A stretch of DNA of 64,000 nucleotides from positions 64,486,134-64,550,133 of the forward strand of contig NC_133537.1 in assembly GCF_048544455.1 (NCBI RefSeq). Reading direction: 5' to 3'. Under the pieces are notes generated by a model that worked only from the letters and a program-made list of their open reading frames with translations, did no database searches and was not told where the DNA came from. Position 1 is the first letter of the stretch, and the number at the start of each line of letters is the position of its first letter. Shown here in pieces: positions 10,225-22,891 of this stretch. This DNA comes from Silene latifolia. Lineage: Eukaryota > Streptophyta > Magnoliopsida > Caryophyllales > Caryophyllaceae. A program made the position numbers and the translations under genes.

Positions 10225-12492
10225 TGCATCTTAAGTATGGGGAGGGAAATATCTACTTCGTACATATTTGTTAATAATGTACATTTGTAAATAAATTGTA
10301 AATTTGACAAAATTTCAAAAAAAAAAATCCAAAAAAATAGAAAAACTTTCAAAAAAATACAAAAATATTGCATTGTATATATATACTTGTTGTTGGCTAA
10401 CCTTTGACATAGACATTGAGCATTTGAGGCAAAAAGGAGCTAGAAGAGCCGCTTGGTAAACTCATTCTAATCTCTTACTCCTTCACCGTTCTTTCTTTAT
10501 ATATCTTGCATATTTGAAGGAGGATGGGATTTTGTGCCTTGGATGTTCCTTCTGGGAACTGTTGGACTGTTGTGTTGGTGTTGGTATGCTGCTAGGTTTA
10601 GTCAACTTGTTGCATGTTTATCTTATGTTCATTTCAATTTCTACATGCATTATAACATGTACATACGTGTTTGTCTTAGGTTAGGATCATTTGCATCAGT
10701 TTTTATATAAATGTGCACAAATGTGGTCAAGGTTGGGAAGTCAGTACCCTAAGGATGAGTCAAGTTCCAATTGTGCCTTCCCCCTTCCCGTGTCATACAC
10801 CCGTGTCCATAGATTAGTTGTGGGAAATTTAGGACCTGACTAACGAGTCTAGGCTGCCCTGTGAGACCATTGACCGTAGGCTGGACCTAGGTCTCGACCT
10901 AGCCACTCATATGTGAGGATTAGAACCTCTTAGGGTCGGTACATTCATAACCGACCCCCGTTTACGATTGTGAGTAGGTCTCATCGCGGGACATGTTATG
11001 TCTAGACGCATAAGTGTGTCATTCCGTCCTTAGACTATGATTTGCATTTCATTTTTGTGCACAAGTTATGAAATAAAATCTGTTTCACATGCATATGAAC
11101 CTCACATAGCCAAATAGCCTTGTTTTGTCCCTTCCATTATCTCCCTTTTTTGTTTCACCCCCTTGAGCTTTAGCCTTTCCATTTGGCAAACCCACTAAAT
11201 TAGCAACATTCCATATACACCTTTCCTTGATCAAGAATTGGTCGATCATGTACTAGTCTTTTAGGAGGTGATTTTGGTCATAGTGGTGGATAGTGTACAT
11301 ATCCACTTGGGTCGAAATTTGGTATGTATTTGGCGTTGTATATAAATAAGAGGTTGTGATATGGAAATGAAAAAAAAAAAACAAAATAGAAAAGTGAAAA
11401 AGTTTTGAAAAATCCAAAAAGAGCTAGCTGTGATTGTATATTTGTGTTAGGAAAAGAAAAGGCAAGCAACTCCCCTCCTCATCATTTTAAGAGGCAGAAA
11501 AAGCCGTTGCTAAAATAAAGGGGCGATTTGATGTTTTTCCAAAGTGAGTCGGGTTTACACAATTTTTGCTTGATTTTGGGAAACGGAACTCTTGTTAGGG
11601 TGTAGACATTGCTCATTGGTTGAAATAAGAGGAGTATTTTCAAGTTTTTCCGATTTGAGTTAGGTTTATGCAATTTTTGCATAGTGTTGATAATCAATTC
11701 TATGTTACGGCGTAGACGTGTCTCATTTATTGCAATAAGAAGTAGGATGTGATGTGTTCACAATTCTTGATTTGAACTCCACATATCCAAACTGTGCTTG
11801 CACCAATCCCGTTTCGCCCTACTCCCTAGCCCCGTTACAACCCCTGTTTCATGATTTGTTACATCGCTACATTTTGCATTTCATTTGGACATAGGACGGT
11901 CTAACACATTAGGTTGCGGGCATGCTCTCACGAGTCACAGTAGGAGAGTGTTTTGTTTACTTTTTGTACAACAACACCCGAAATTTAAATGCGAGACGAG
12001 TGAAAATCGTGAGGATGTCATTGACCTAGGTCCCCTTAGTCATGGGTCAATAGGTTGAATCTTGTGCAGGTTTTGTAATTCTCGGAGGTCTATTCTCTTT
12101 TTCCCCTTTCCCGCTCTAGAATCCGTTTCTTGAGCTTTATTGGACACATTAGGGTTTCTTGGGCCACGCTTAAGGGGGTTGGCACCTCCATTGACACTCT
12201 GAGACGGTATTTCCCGACCGAGACCATGTTCTTGAGCTAAAATTTCGGCCACTTAGATGAGGAAGTGGACCATTTTTGTTAGATGGATTCTACTACTTGC
12301 TTTTGTGCTCACATGATCGGATGCATCGCATTTTTCTTGCAAGCCCCCACTTGCCTTACGAGTTGTGTCTTACCTCATAGGCATAACTACGTGAGTTGAA
12401 GGGACGGAGGAGGCCCGTTAATTGCCTTCCATCGGATATTATTACCATAGTTAGTCTATAGTTGAATAAGTGTCTCTTTTTTACCCACCCAC
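10225..12492 (+). other. Long 3' non-coding region of the Athila/Tat element
   Basis: About 2.3 kb lies between the TRIM and the PPT with no convincing plus-strand gene. A degenerate duplication of about 115-120 bp is visible at 11521-11740 (two copies of a gtttttcc...gagt.ggttta.acaatttttgc block). A 70-codon antisense frame (12252-12040) is open but has no recognised domain. Tat-lineage elements are known to carry antisense ORFs here, so it is mentioned as a possibility only. Confidence 0.5.
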
Positions 12493-12530
12493 TTACTCGA
12501 GGACGAGTAATGTTCAAGTGTGGGGAGGTT
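12493..12530 (+). other. Terminal hairpin and polypurine tract of the Athila/Tat element
   Basis: A perfect stem-loop TTACTCG-AGGA-CGAGTAA (12493-12510) is followed by aagtgtggggaggtt (12516-12530) and the LTR start TGATATATG. The upstream bases cccacccactt (12485-12495 area) are largely complementary to aagtgtgggg, so the PPT can fold into a longer stem capped by the AGGA hairpin. The PPT primes plus-strand DNA synthesis. Confidence 0.75.
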
Positions 12531-14196
12531 TGATATATGATTTATTTTCACCGAATTTCCCTTCTACTTTCATGTATTCCGACTCTTATTGAGTCGGTTT
12601 TGTGCGTCTTATCTTGCATTTTGTGCCGGATATCCAGGTCTATGATTTTGTGCCCCTCTTGTAGGACTTGAGACGGTTATAGAGAAGTCGGGGCAAGTGA
12701 GGTGGTTTGATGAGTAAGCATGAGGAAAAAAAGGTTGAAATATTGAAGAAGTGTTCTCTGCCGGCAGCCCGTCCACCGGCAGGGAACACGACCTGGTGAA
12801 AGGAAGGATGAAATGCTGAAGAAGAGTTCTCTACAGGCAGGCCGGCAGCCGGCCCACCGGTAGGGAACCCCCTCCCATGCCTTAGAAAATTTAGGAGAGA
12901 ATTGAAGAAATAAAGAAGGAAGATCTCGCTGCCGGTTGGCACCTCGACAGCCGGTCCACCGGCACACGCACCATCAAGTTGAAGAATTGAAGTGAAGAAA
13001 CCCAGCAAGAGGTGTTCTCTGCCGGCAGGCCGGCAGCCGGTCCACCGGCGGGAAACACACCCAAGCCAATTCTATTGCATTTTGAAGAAAGAGCTCGTTG
13101 CCGGCAGGGAGGCCGGCAACCGGTTGACCGTCACAGAGACCAAACACGCGAGCCTGGGCTTCTTTTCCTCCTTATATTTAATCCAAGGGGATAGTATAAA
13201 TGCCCCTTCCTTAATCAATTGTAGACACATACCTTAGATTTGAAATTATTTCCTTAATTTTATACAAACCCTTAATCAAAACTTTAGTCTTTCCTTAATC
13301 AATTATTAATCACTTCCTATATTAGCTTAGAATTAGTATTGTTTAATTGTTTACATTTACTATTGGGTTGTTAATTGGAGATTGGTGAAGATTATTCTTC
13401 TATTTAATCAAAGGTTGAAACTTTGTCTTCAATATTGGTATAATCTCTTCTCTATTGTTGTTCATATTTCATTTGTTTACATATTGAATTGTTTAGTTAA
13501 TAGAATTTGCAAACATGTTTCCCTTTGCTTGTTTTATGCTAAATTCTTCACCTTTTGTTTATGTCACCATGAGCATGTGTGAGTAGTGCCTTACTAGGAT
13601 GTAGGGGAATCCCTTGTAGTGTTAAGGAGAGGCCTTTGGCATGGATTAATGGTAATTCTTGGGTTGTTTACATTTACTACTTGTTATGCACATAAGGTGT
13701 TTGGTGAATTGTTCAAATGAGTAAGTTGAGTTAATTCTTCTAATAATTTATCTACTATTTGAGTGAGTAACTTGAGTAGTAACTAGGATTTGATAACAAG
13801 TTTTGAGTAAGATTAATTGAATGAGTAAGTTTGTTTATCTCGGCTCATGTTTAGAATTTACATCGAGAGGTTAGAATCTACATGTTGTAACAACCTAGAT
13901 AACCATTAGTCCATGCCTATTTTCCCCTCTCCTTACTACTTGGGTGAACCCGACCGTCCTAGTCTTTCTTAATCATCGTTTTAGACCATCGTAATCATTG
14001 CTTAATTCCTACTAGATTTAGTTTACATTTTAGTCATTAGTTAAAACTTAAACCACCTCTTTTTAGATCGAACTAAACTAGTTTATAAACGAGTAATCCT
14101 AGTGCCACAATTTTCGTCCTTTGGGTTCGACCCTTTTTGCATATTACAACGATCAATTGTTCACTTGCGAAAGGAGTATAAATAAAACTCATAACA
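12531..14196 (+). repeat. 3' LTR of the plus-strand Athila/Tat element (1666 bp)
   Basis: The start is TGATATATG right after the PPT. The end (...actcataaca) is placed where Tekay pol sequence begins. The uninterrupted Tekay copy at about 45572 reads acattcgttatg, so attcg at 14197-14201 should be the target duplication; the partner lies left of the window or within unresolved sequence. A TATA box (tataaat, 13195-13201) lies downstream of the dyad array, as expected for U3. Confidence 0.75.
12751..13135 (+). repeat. Five-unit CCGG-rich dyad array in U3 of the Athila/Tat LTR
   Basis: Units start near 12751, 12825, 12921, 13012 and 13092 (spacing 74-96 bp). The clearest (13012-13058) has GTGTTC and gAAACAC outer arms around gccggcaggccggcagccgg. 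Spacers repeat ttgaagaa-type purine words. The array ends about 60 bp before the TATA box, consistent with an upstream promoter element. Confidence 0.75.
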
Positions 14197-15740
14197 ATTC
14201 GTTATGTACATCTATGTCTTTGTTGAAGCTGAGGGAGGAGATGTTCAAGATGGGGATTCATATGATTTGAAAAGGGGATGCCATCGGGTACTTGACCATC
14301 GAACCGGACTTGTATGATGACATAAAGATGAAACAAGAGCTTGATCCAAATATTCAAGAATGGAAGTCAAGGGTAGAGAGTGGCATGGGTTCAAGGTTTT
14401 TTATCCAAACAGATGGGAGTGTTCGTTTTGATGGGAGATGGTGTGTTCCAAGTGATGCGGACTTGAAAAGATTGATCATGACGGAGGCTCATTGCACTCC
14501 TTATTCACTTCACCCAGGGGGTGACAAGCTTTATAAGGACCTAAAAAAAATGTTTTGGTGGCCTAATATGAAGAAAGATGTGGCCGAGTTTGTGGCCTAG
14601 TGTCTAACTTTCCAGGGAGTAAAAGGTGAGCAACGTAGGCCACAAGGTAAGATTCAATCATTTGAGGTGCCAGAGTGGAGTTGGGAGTCGATCTCTATGC
14701 ACTTTATCGTGGGGTTACCAAGGACTCAGCAAGGTAACAATATGATTTGGGTGATTGTCGATCGTTTAAGAAAGTCAGCTCACTTTATTCCGATGAAGGA
14801 TACTTGGACCAAGATACAGTTAGCCTTGGGTTATAGGAAACATGTGGTTCGGTTACATGGTGTGCCAAAGGATATAGTGGCGGATCGAGATACGAGGTTT
14901 ATATCACGGTTCTGCCAAGAGTTGTAGGATTTGATGGGAACGACCTTAAAGATGAGTACAGCTTTTCATCCTGCCACAGATGGTCAGACTGAGAGGACTA
15001 TCAAGATCTTTGAGGACATGTTGAGAGCTTGTGCCATGGAGTTTGGTGGAAGTTGGGAAGATAGGCTGGACTTGATTGAGTTTTCATACAACAACAACTA
15101 TCACACCAGCATTGGGATGGCACCGTTTGAGGCTTTGTATGGCAGGAACTGCAGGAGTCCAGTTTGTTGGGACGACAGTGCGGAGATAGTGGGTTTAGGA
15201 CCACAGATGGTGCAGGATATGATTGAGCAAGTTTTCATGATTCGTCAAAAGATGAAAGCAGCTAAAGACCGCCAAAAGAGTTATGCAGATTTGCACCACA
15301 GGGACATTGAGTTCGCAGTAGGTGACAAGGTCCTTTTGAAGGTGTCAGCTATGCGAAGGGTGATAAGGTTTGGCAAGAAAGGGAAGTTGAGCCAGAAGTT
15401 TATCGGCCCGTATGAGATCTTAGATCGCATAGGTGTAGTAGCCTACCGGCTAGCTATACCATCATCGTTGGATCGAGTTCAAAACGTGTTTCATGTTTCG
15501 TAACTCTGGAAGTATGTGAGTGATCCGTCACATGTGCTTGAGGTTGAGAACATAGAGCTATATGAGTCGCTAACTTATGCGGAGGTTCCCAAAGAGATAT
15601 TAGACCGAAAAGTGCGCAAGACAAGGAATGGTGAGACCATGTTACTAAAGGTACTTTGGACTAATCACAATGTGGAAGAGGCCACATGGAACCATAGGAG
15701 TCGATGTGAGAGCGTTTTTCTCACCTATTCGATCAGGTAT
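14197..15740 (+). pseudogene. pol: Tekay-type chromovirus integrase plus chromodomain (copy E1), 5'-truncated, with nonsense mutations
   Basis: Integrase inserts element DNA into the genome; the C-terminal chromodomain directs chromoviruses to certain chromatin. One frame (codons starting at 14199) runs through the whole piece, broken only by stops: TGA 14268, TAG 14598, TAG 14925, TAA 15501. In order: the HHCC region (EAHCTPYSLHPGGDKLYKDL, about 14482-14541); the core with FIVGLP, VADRDTRF and ATDGQTERT; the GPYEILDRIG module; and a chromodomain ending KVLWTNHNVEEATW (about 15645-15690). The first catalytic Asp is His here (CAC 14700-14702; GAC in E2 at 54906). The left end is cut by the Athila LTR, and gag to RNase H of this copy is absent from the window. 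Confidence 0.9.
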
Positions 15741-16014
15741 GTTTGGTTACGAGGACGTAACCGTTGTCTTTTAAGGGGGGTAGGAGATGGTCGCAAGCTT
15801 GTTTTTGTTGTTTTTCGATTAGATGGGGTTACCATAGCTATGTTTTTGTCATATTTTCGAGTTTGAGTTGGGTGTGTTGTCATGTATAGTAGGAGTTGTT
15901 GGTACTTGGAGTAGTAGTTGTTGTTATTGTTGAGCATTTGTGATGTGTTTGTTGATTTTTGTTTTGAGTATGGTATGAATTTCGGGGACGAAGTTCTTTT
16001 TAAAGAGGGAAGAC
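15741..16014 (+). other. 3' non-coding end of Tekay copy E1 with two hairpin/PPT modules
   Basis: Module 1 is GGTTACG-AGGA-CGTAACC (15745-15762) followed by cttttaaggggggtagga. Module 2 is TTCG-GGGA-CGAA (15981-15992) followed by the true PPT, aaagagggaagac (16002-16014), and the LTR start TGTAATACTACG. The first hairpin is identical in stem and loop to that of element F at 188-205. Confidence 0.75.
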
Positions 16015-16946
16015 TGTAATACTACGTTTTTCTAAGTCCTGTTACTCGGTCGAATAGGGCTTACTCGGCCGAGTAATGCGTTATGTGTTTCTGGTCAGGC
16101 TACTGTCCAGGAATACTCGGCCTGGTAGGGTAATACTCGACTGAGTAAGGGATACTCGACCGAGTATTCTCTATACTCGACCGAATATCCGGTCTGACGG
16201 GGATTATTTCCCCGGTTTGATTAAAGACGATTAGAGTTATAAATTGAGATTTACTGTTTCACTTTTCACTTTTTACAAAACCTAAAACATTCTACGTAAC
16301 TCTAATCACCTCTAATCTCTCCCAAGATCGTTGATTGTTCGTGAGTCCTTGTTCTTTCCTCTGTTGCGTCAATTGCGTCGGTAAGCCACTAGTCCTATAA
16401 GTTTTGTCAGTTTGTCTTTTAGGGTTTACCCTAGTATTGGAATTTGGGGAAAGGGGTTGTTTTGCATGATTGTGATTGGATTGTATGATTGTTGTTAGGT
16501 GGAGAATTCGTAAAAGATCAGTTCTAGCTTCCTTGTTGACTCGTATCATATTTGTGCAATGGTAGGGTTTTCCTACTCAGTTGATTGCGTAATTAAATTA
16601 AGATTGTTGATTGTGATTTAATTGATATGGTAATATTGTTGTTGATTGTACTTTGGAATATCGGAGTTGGGATGGATTGATTATGATTGTGAGGTGCGTC
16701 CTCGGCCGAGTGGAGTCACTTGTGGGAGTGACTTCACGCCCTTGATTCGCCCCTTGTGGAACCCGCCACAAGAGGGAATGTGCACATTAAGGAACATGGG
16801 TTGTTGCTCGTTGTGTCTAGCGGGGCTTAGTTGGGCAAGGCTGCGGTCCCCCACTGGCGGTGAGGATTACCTGTCACGGCAGTAATCTGGCAAGACTACA
16901 CACTTAAGTGTGTAGTCAGTTATGAGATGAGATTGTGAATTGGAGA
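16015..16946 (+). repeat. Tekay LTR, first part (interrupted by copia A)
   Basis: The LTR starts TGTAATACTACG after the PPT. U3 has six ctcggccgag-type words between 16043 and 16192, including the perfect 16-bp palindrome TTACTCGGCCGAGTAA (16061-16076). Copia A interrupts at 16946/16947 with duplication of ggaga. Removing A and one ggaga gives an LTR of about 1339 bp with 27630-28036. Confidence 0.85.
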
Positions 16947-18083
16947 TGAAAGGATTCATTAACCCCTTAATAAAACTCTTTTTTATTAGATCTAAATTAA
17001 CCATTGATTTAGTCTTTGTGAATCTAGTGCATGCATAACTTAAAACAAGAATGAGGAGAAAACGGTTTTCTTACAATGGTGATGAGATGGAAATGGGCAC
17101 AAGCAAGGACACCTTCCTATGCTTGTTCTTGAGCTCACTAACATGGGATGATCCTCCAAAACTCCATAGGTTCAATAATGTGAACACCTCCTCTTAGTTG
17201 CTCCAAGACAATCCCACAATATTAATATTATTATATACTAGATAATAATACTAATCTCCTTAAATAAATCTAATATTAGGATTATTACTACACTAGTAAT
17301 ATGTGTGTTTTATTAGATTTTATCTTAAACAATTTCTTTTGCTTTCTAACTATTAGAGAGAATAAGAGAGAAAATAGATGAATGAATATGAATCAAGTAT
17401 GAATGAAAAAATAAGAAAAAACTCCTTATTTTTCGCCATAGGGGGCCGGGTAGCATGGGTGCCAAAGGCCATTGTATGGCCTTTGCACTTTTCCTTTTTC
17501 TCTTATCAAAGAGTATAGGGTTAGGGCTAAGACCCTTAGGTAATAATTATATCTTCTAGCAATTTAAAAGACAATTAAATATCACCTTAAACACCCCATG
17601 AAATCGGTCCATCCATAGTGTATACATCCATTTTATTTTGTCAAATGTCAATTGTCACACATAACATGTCACATGTAGCATGTAACATGTAACTGATCAT
17701 ATTAATGCATATTGAACAATTAAATATCATTATATAAATTAATCAAATTACATATTATAAATGAATCTTATTTAATCAAGTTACAATAAGATATAATATT
17801 CTCTCTTATATATCAATTTGTTCAATTTAAGGATTTAATCAATCTGTATCGTCATACAATCGATTAACTTTTACAATTGAGGGAATCGTACTTTAGGAGT
17901 GACCTTAAGGGATCAACTGACCACCACCGTCGGACGACAATAATGTCAAGCTCTAGTCAGCCAATCATTACCGATTAATGTTGATCAGTTGATTATATAT
18001 TAATATTGAATCATCCCTTGCGTATTATTATCATGAGTTTCAATAATGTGATCACACCATTGTTGAGGACACATACTCCAACA
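16947..18083 (-). repeat. 3' LTR of copia A (1137 bp)
   Basis: This copy matches 26347-27624 along its length but lacks about 150 bp that the other LTR has near 27163-27312. Copia B's LTR also has sequence at this place, so this LTR has most likely suffered a deletion after insertion. Confidence 0.9.
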
Positions 18084-21000
18084 ATCTCCCACTTGTCCGA
18101 GACAAGTGTGCGTCACCAATTCTCTTGTCCTATTACAATCTCCCACTAAATGCAAGGTGTCTTGCAGGTTGTACTTGCATGTGATCATATCAAGAGTGGT
18201 TTCCTCGATCTGGAGAGTAACTGTCTAACTGGAACTATCTACCATAGATACCTTCCGAGCGTGGCCACGCATTTTCAGTTCACTTCTCCTCGAGTGGCCC
18301 TGAGATTTCAAATAACCCTGACAAGGGGTGGACAATTCCTATCTCACTATTCCCTTTGTTTAGTCATAGCTTATCATGACCCAAGATATGCCCATTTGAC
18401 CTCATTTACCAAAGTCGTTGAGCATAACTTAAAGTCACGCGAAACCTGTGCCAACTTGGGCGAATAGTCTTTAGTCAAAGAATTGACTCAAAAGAATTCT
18501 ATAGTAGCTCTCGCCACGACTAGGCTATATGAATTACCAGAAATGTATAAGCGGTCACTGCCTGACAGAGTGTCCCTTACAGTCTGCCTATGTGATCGAC
18601 TAGTCATCCCTTATGACTATATGGCACTTGAACTTGCCATCAATCGCATCACACTCTAGTCACTTGGAGACATCACCTCATATAAGTGACTAGGGGCCTA
18701 TACTATGTTAATCCAGTTCACTTTAATAGGGTTCAATATTGTCTCGACAATCTATTTGGAAAACAAAGTATTATAAGATAAGAGTTTTGAATAAAACACA
18801 AACGATGAGTGTATTATCACATATGTAAAATTGATATAATATTAATTACTACATAATCTATAATTCATTCTTAATTTTGTATATAGTTGATCATCTCAAT
18901 TCAATTGAAATGGCATGACTTATCATGCTAAGCCTATGAAAAGGCTTTGGTTAGTAAGTCTTAGCAACACTTTACATTTTACTAACCTTACTATATACTT
19001 TTTCCTTTGGTTATGTATAATCTTTATTATAAAACTTTTGAGTACGTATCTAAATCCAATCTAGATAGAGACTCTCTTGCCTTAGAATAGCTCCCACTGA
19101 CCTCACAGTGAGTAGGGATAGGACCTTCGGTTATTGGAACGAACTACCATAGTTCCTTTAATTCACAAAACCTAATCCTAACATCATCCCCTCCTTCTTG
19201 CATATCTCTTTACTGCAAGTGTACTCAATTTTTGTTGTATATATCTTATTGTTCAACTGCCTAGAACATTTCTAGCAGATCTTCTCCTTAAATAATATAG
19301 CCAAGATGGTTCTCTAACCACCCTTATGTGTTTAGAATATGGTTTTTGTGTAACTCCTTGCACACAAATCCATTAATTATTTCTACACACTTATCCTCTC
19401 TTATCTATCACTATAGATTCAGATACTAAAGATGTCATGCACCTCCTCCTAGTCTCCCAATCACTTCTTCACGGAAGAGAGTATTGGCCAATCATTCTCA
19501 ATGAATAATATGTTATCTACATATGAGACATGAAAGACCTATCATTACTGCTTCTTGAGTACTTATGGATAGACTATATGGCTATATAGTGACTTTCACA
19601 TAAATTCGATTTATAACCTTTCGTCATACTCTAAGTATACGAATTATAAGAATGTCAATACATCTTAGCATAATGAATCAATCTCGCAGCGGAAGCAAGT
19701 GGATTTAATTTCTACATGTTCAATACCTTTGAACTTGTCTAAACTCTTATCAATATAAGAATATTCATTTAACGCTAATATCCTCTTAGAACTATCTGAT
19801 GTATTAATCCTCTCCTAAGTCTTTCATTATTCACAATGATCAATATGTCGTTTATATATATGACTATTAACACCACATTACTCCCACTAAACTCCATGTA
19901 TAAACAGAACTACTCAACAATTCGAGACATGTTAATCACATGATCAAAACATACAATTCAACTCCTTAACTTCTATTTAAGATTTCTTCTTAAGTTTGTA
20001 TCCTACCTTAGGATAGCTGCGATTTACAAAACTCATGCAAGATGATTTTACAATCCAACAATATGAAATCATATCTGAATACAATGAAGCGTTGTTGTTG
20101 CGTGCAAAACCTTTGCCACCAACTAACCAAGCTAAATAAACATTTTCACGTTTATGCTCGTTTCGGACTTTTGCGGAGTTGAAACTAGATAAAGCATCTT
20201 AATAAGTCACAGGTTTGTTACGTTCAAAAATAACATTACTCCTGTCTACTTAGATTTCGAATAAATATTTACTGATTTTGACCAAGAAGGAACATCTTCC
20301 TACGTCTCATTATCAGTTTGTGGCTCTTGAACATTTTCTCCCACTCTGTCTATAAGAAATAATCCTCTTTTCGATAATAGACAGCATCACGAGCCACAAA
20401 ACCTTTGTTCTTGTGATCATGTAGGAAGAGGGAGCACATGTTTACTACCAAAACAAGCTACAATTTAGGTACAATGCCTAACCATATCTCATATGAAATG
20501 TAGATGATTGTTGCTTTAATTATGTTTTGTTTTAGTGGAATAAATAAATACTAGACAAATTGTGATAGAAACTAATTCAAACTTTATAGTAAAGATTCAA
20601 TCATATCGTATAGGATTCTTTGTCACTTTCTAATATTATGAAGGTGAACTTGTGATACCATATCACACTCCTTTTGGTGCATATAAAAAGTCTTTACTTT
20701 ATTGTTCCATATTTTAACAAAGTACTAATACTTTGGTTTTATAATCTATAGGTTTTGATACTTTTAAACATTCATTGAACTCATTCAAAGAATTTCTCTT
20801 CTTACCTCATTAAGTGGATACCAAGTATCTACCTAATTCGTTGGTAAAAGAGATGAAGAAGTAATAACCTTTTCTGATTGAAATTGTATTCGACTATGCA
20901 CTTCAAAGTGTAAATAGGGAGAATATATTACTCTATTCATAATCCTTTTCTAGAAATAAGTCATGAATTAATCTTGCTTTGAATACAAGATTCGCACACA

Positions 21001-22891
21001 CCAAGAGATTCCCAATCAAATGGTTTGGGACACTAGTCAAAACTAGTTCCTAAATACAATTTTCAATCGAGAATTGAGAAATGATTGGGGTCACCAACTT
21101 GAGTCTTATATAATATATATCGCATTTACTTTTAGTTTGAATATAATTACGTTGATTTGTACGGTTTCACCATAAACTTAATCATGGTATATAAGGGCAC
21201 AACGCTTGTTTTAATTGTACAATAGTGAAACCCTTTGCGTTTTTCTACAAAAACTTCAATTATATTCTTATTTAGAGTTGGTGTATATCATATCAATTAT
21301 TGAGATACATTTATAAATACAAAACTAAAATGAGTACAGTACAACATTCATATGTTCAAGAATAAAATGGCAACTACCCTAGTTCCATTCATGTAAATTT
21401 TTGAATTTATTCTTGCTAGTCGTCATACGATTATTCAATATTAGGATTCTAAGGATTTACAAAACCCTCAGATTGTGTTATGAACACATCCTCCTCTAAA
21501 TACCCATTTAGAAAGGTGGTTTTAACATCCTTTTGCCATATTTTATAATCATGAAATGTGGCTTCTAACATGATTCAAAAATTTGTATTAAATACTCATG
21601 GTGTGATAATTGGCAAGAATGCAATGTCAATGACATAGATATTCAAGAAGGAATATGTTGGAATATGTCTAACACCTTCTCTTTCGAGCCTAGTTCTATC
21701 CTTAACAATTAAGATAGGTACTTACTTCTTATTGCTCCCACTCACTTCAAGAATTTCTACTTGATAAAGACTTATCTTCATATAAATTCCTAGTTAATCC
21801 TTCACAAGGATGAACTTTATTGTGGTATTAGTACAATCAAAATTTCTAACAAATTAATTTACCAACTTTACATTGTCATGTTCTTAACAATTTAAGTGCT
21901 TGATGACAAGTGTTTACTTTGAGCAATAAGACTTTTGAACCGTGGATGCATAGAAGATATTATCAAAATATATTTTGACTAAGTACTACTTCCATTTATA
22001 TTCTTTACAAGAGATTATAGGTATGTAAGGAATTTTAAGATGTTAATCTTATATTTGCATAGGACGATTCCTATCGAGTTCTATGGAATAGAATGATTCC
22101 TATGTAACTAGTCCATTACCCATGATACTATTCATTTGAGGATTTAGAAGGAGATTTTATTTGTCGTTAGTAATAGTGGCTTAGCGGAGACTTGTGTTAC
22201 AATCGAATTGATATCGTATATTAATAGGAGAAATGATAAAGAACAACATAAAATAACGAAATAGTGGGAAAAGAAACATTCATCGTTAATATATGAAAAT
22301 ATTTTAGCATGTTTTAGCATTTATATAATGACCTCCACCCAATTATATAAATGATTCCGAGATCCAAATCCATATTAACTCGGGCACGGGGAAACCGATA
22401 CATCCCTCACTAATACAACTCAGTGGGTTAACTCTTTAACCGATTCTACAATTAGAACTCTCGGTCGATGAAATTACGTTAAGTTCATCTCTAGCCTCGG
22501 AACATAAGACTAGTCTTCATGTCCCGTTGAGACCAACCAAATTTCGCGTGTAATAACTTGTTATTACCCCACTTACCCGATGAAAAATGAAAGTACCACG
22601 GGAAACCGAATCAACCCCAAATGTCAAAGTTATTCATGGGTCCTACTATTTGGAAAGGCTAATCTCAATTTTAAATATGTGAGAGGTCTTGTCGATTAAT
22701 TATCTATCACTTTTATGTGAACTATATTAGTGAACTACGATAATTTTAATCGACACGGTTGAAAAAACGATAATTATAAAAATGCATGTGATGTTAATGG
22801 CGATTTGGCAATGCATGTAACATATAAAGAAAAATGCTAAGACATAAATAAATTTCCTAGTATGGCCTTCCTAAAATAGAAAATCTAATAA
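18084..22891 (-). pseudogene. pol: Degenerate copia pol and 3' region of element A
   Basis: Most of this 4.8 kb is too decayed to assign. On the minus strand two stretches still read as Ty1-copia reverse transcriptase. One runs YMEFSGSNVVLIVIYINDILII (about 19900-19830), covering the active-site YxDD as YIND. The other reads YVDNILFIEN, then ILSSVKK, stop, LGD, stop (19523-19445). Between them, around 19580-19680, words like HYAK and ESHY fit the region normally downstream of the active site. 18084-18760 matches the PPT-proximal 3' region of copia B (47307-47990). Reverse transcriptase would copy element RNA to DNA; here both active-site copies have an Asp-to-Asn change and many stops. Confidence 0.6.

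Noticed and set aside
12040..12252. 70-codon antisense frame in the Athila 3' region
   Set aside because: Antisense ORFs are known in Tat elements, but this one is short, has no domain and cannot be supported from one copy.
18150..18467. 105-codon plus-strand frame in copia A (with a similar frame at 47216-47584 in B)
   Set aside because: It lies antisense to the 3' non-coding region next to the LTR. The two copies are homologous DNA, which explains the similarity; no domain was recognised.
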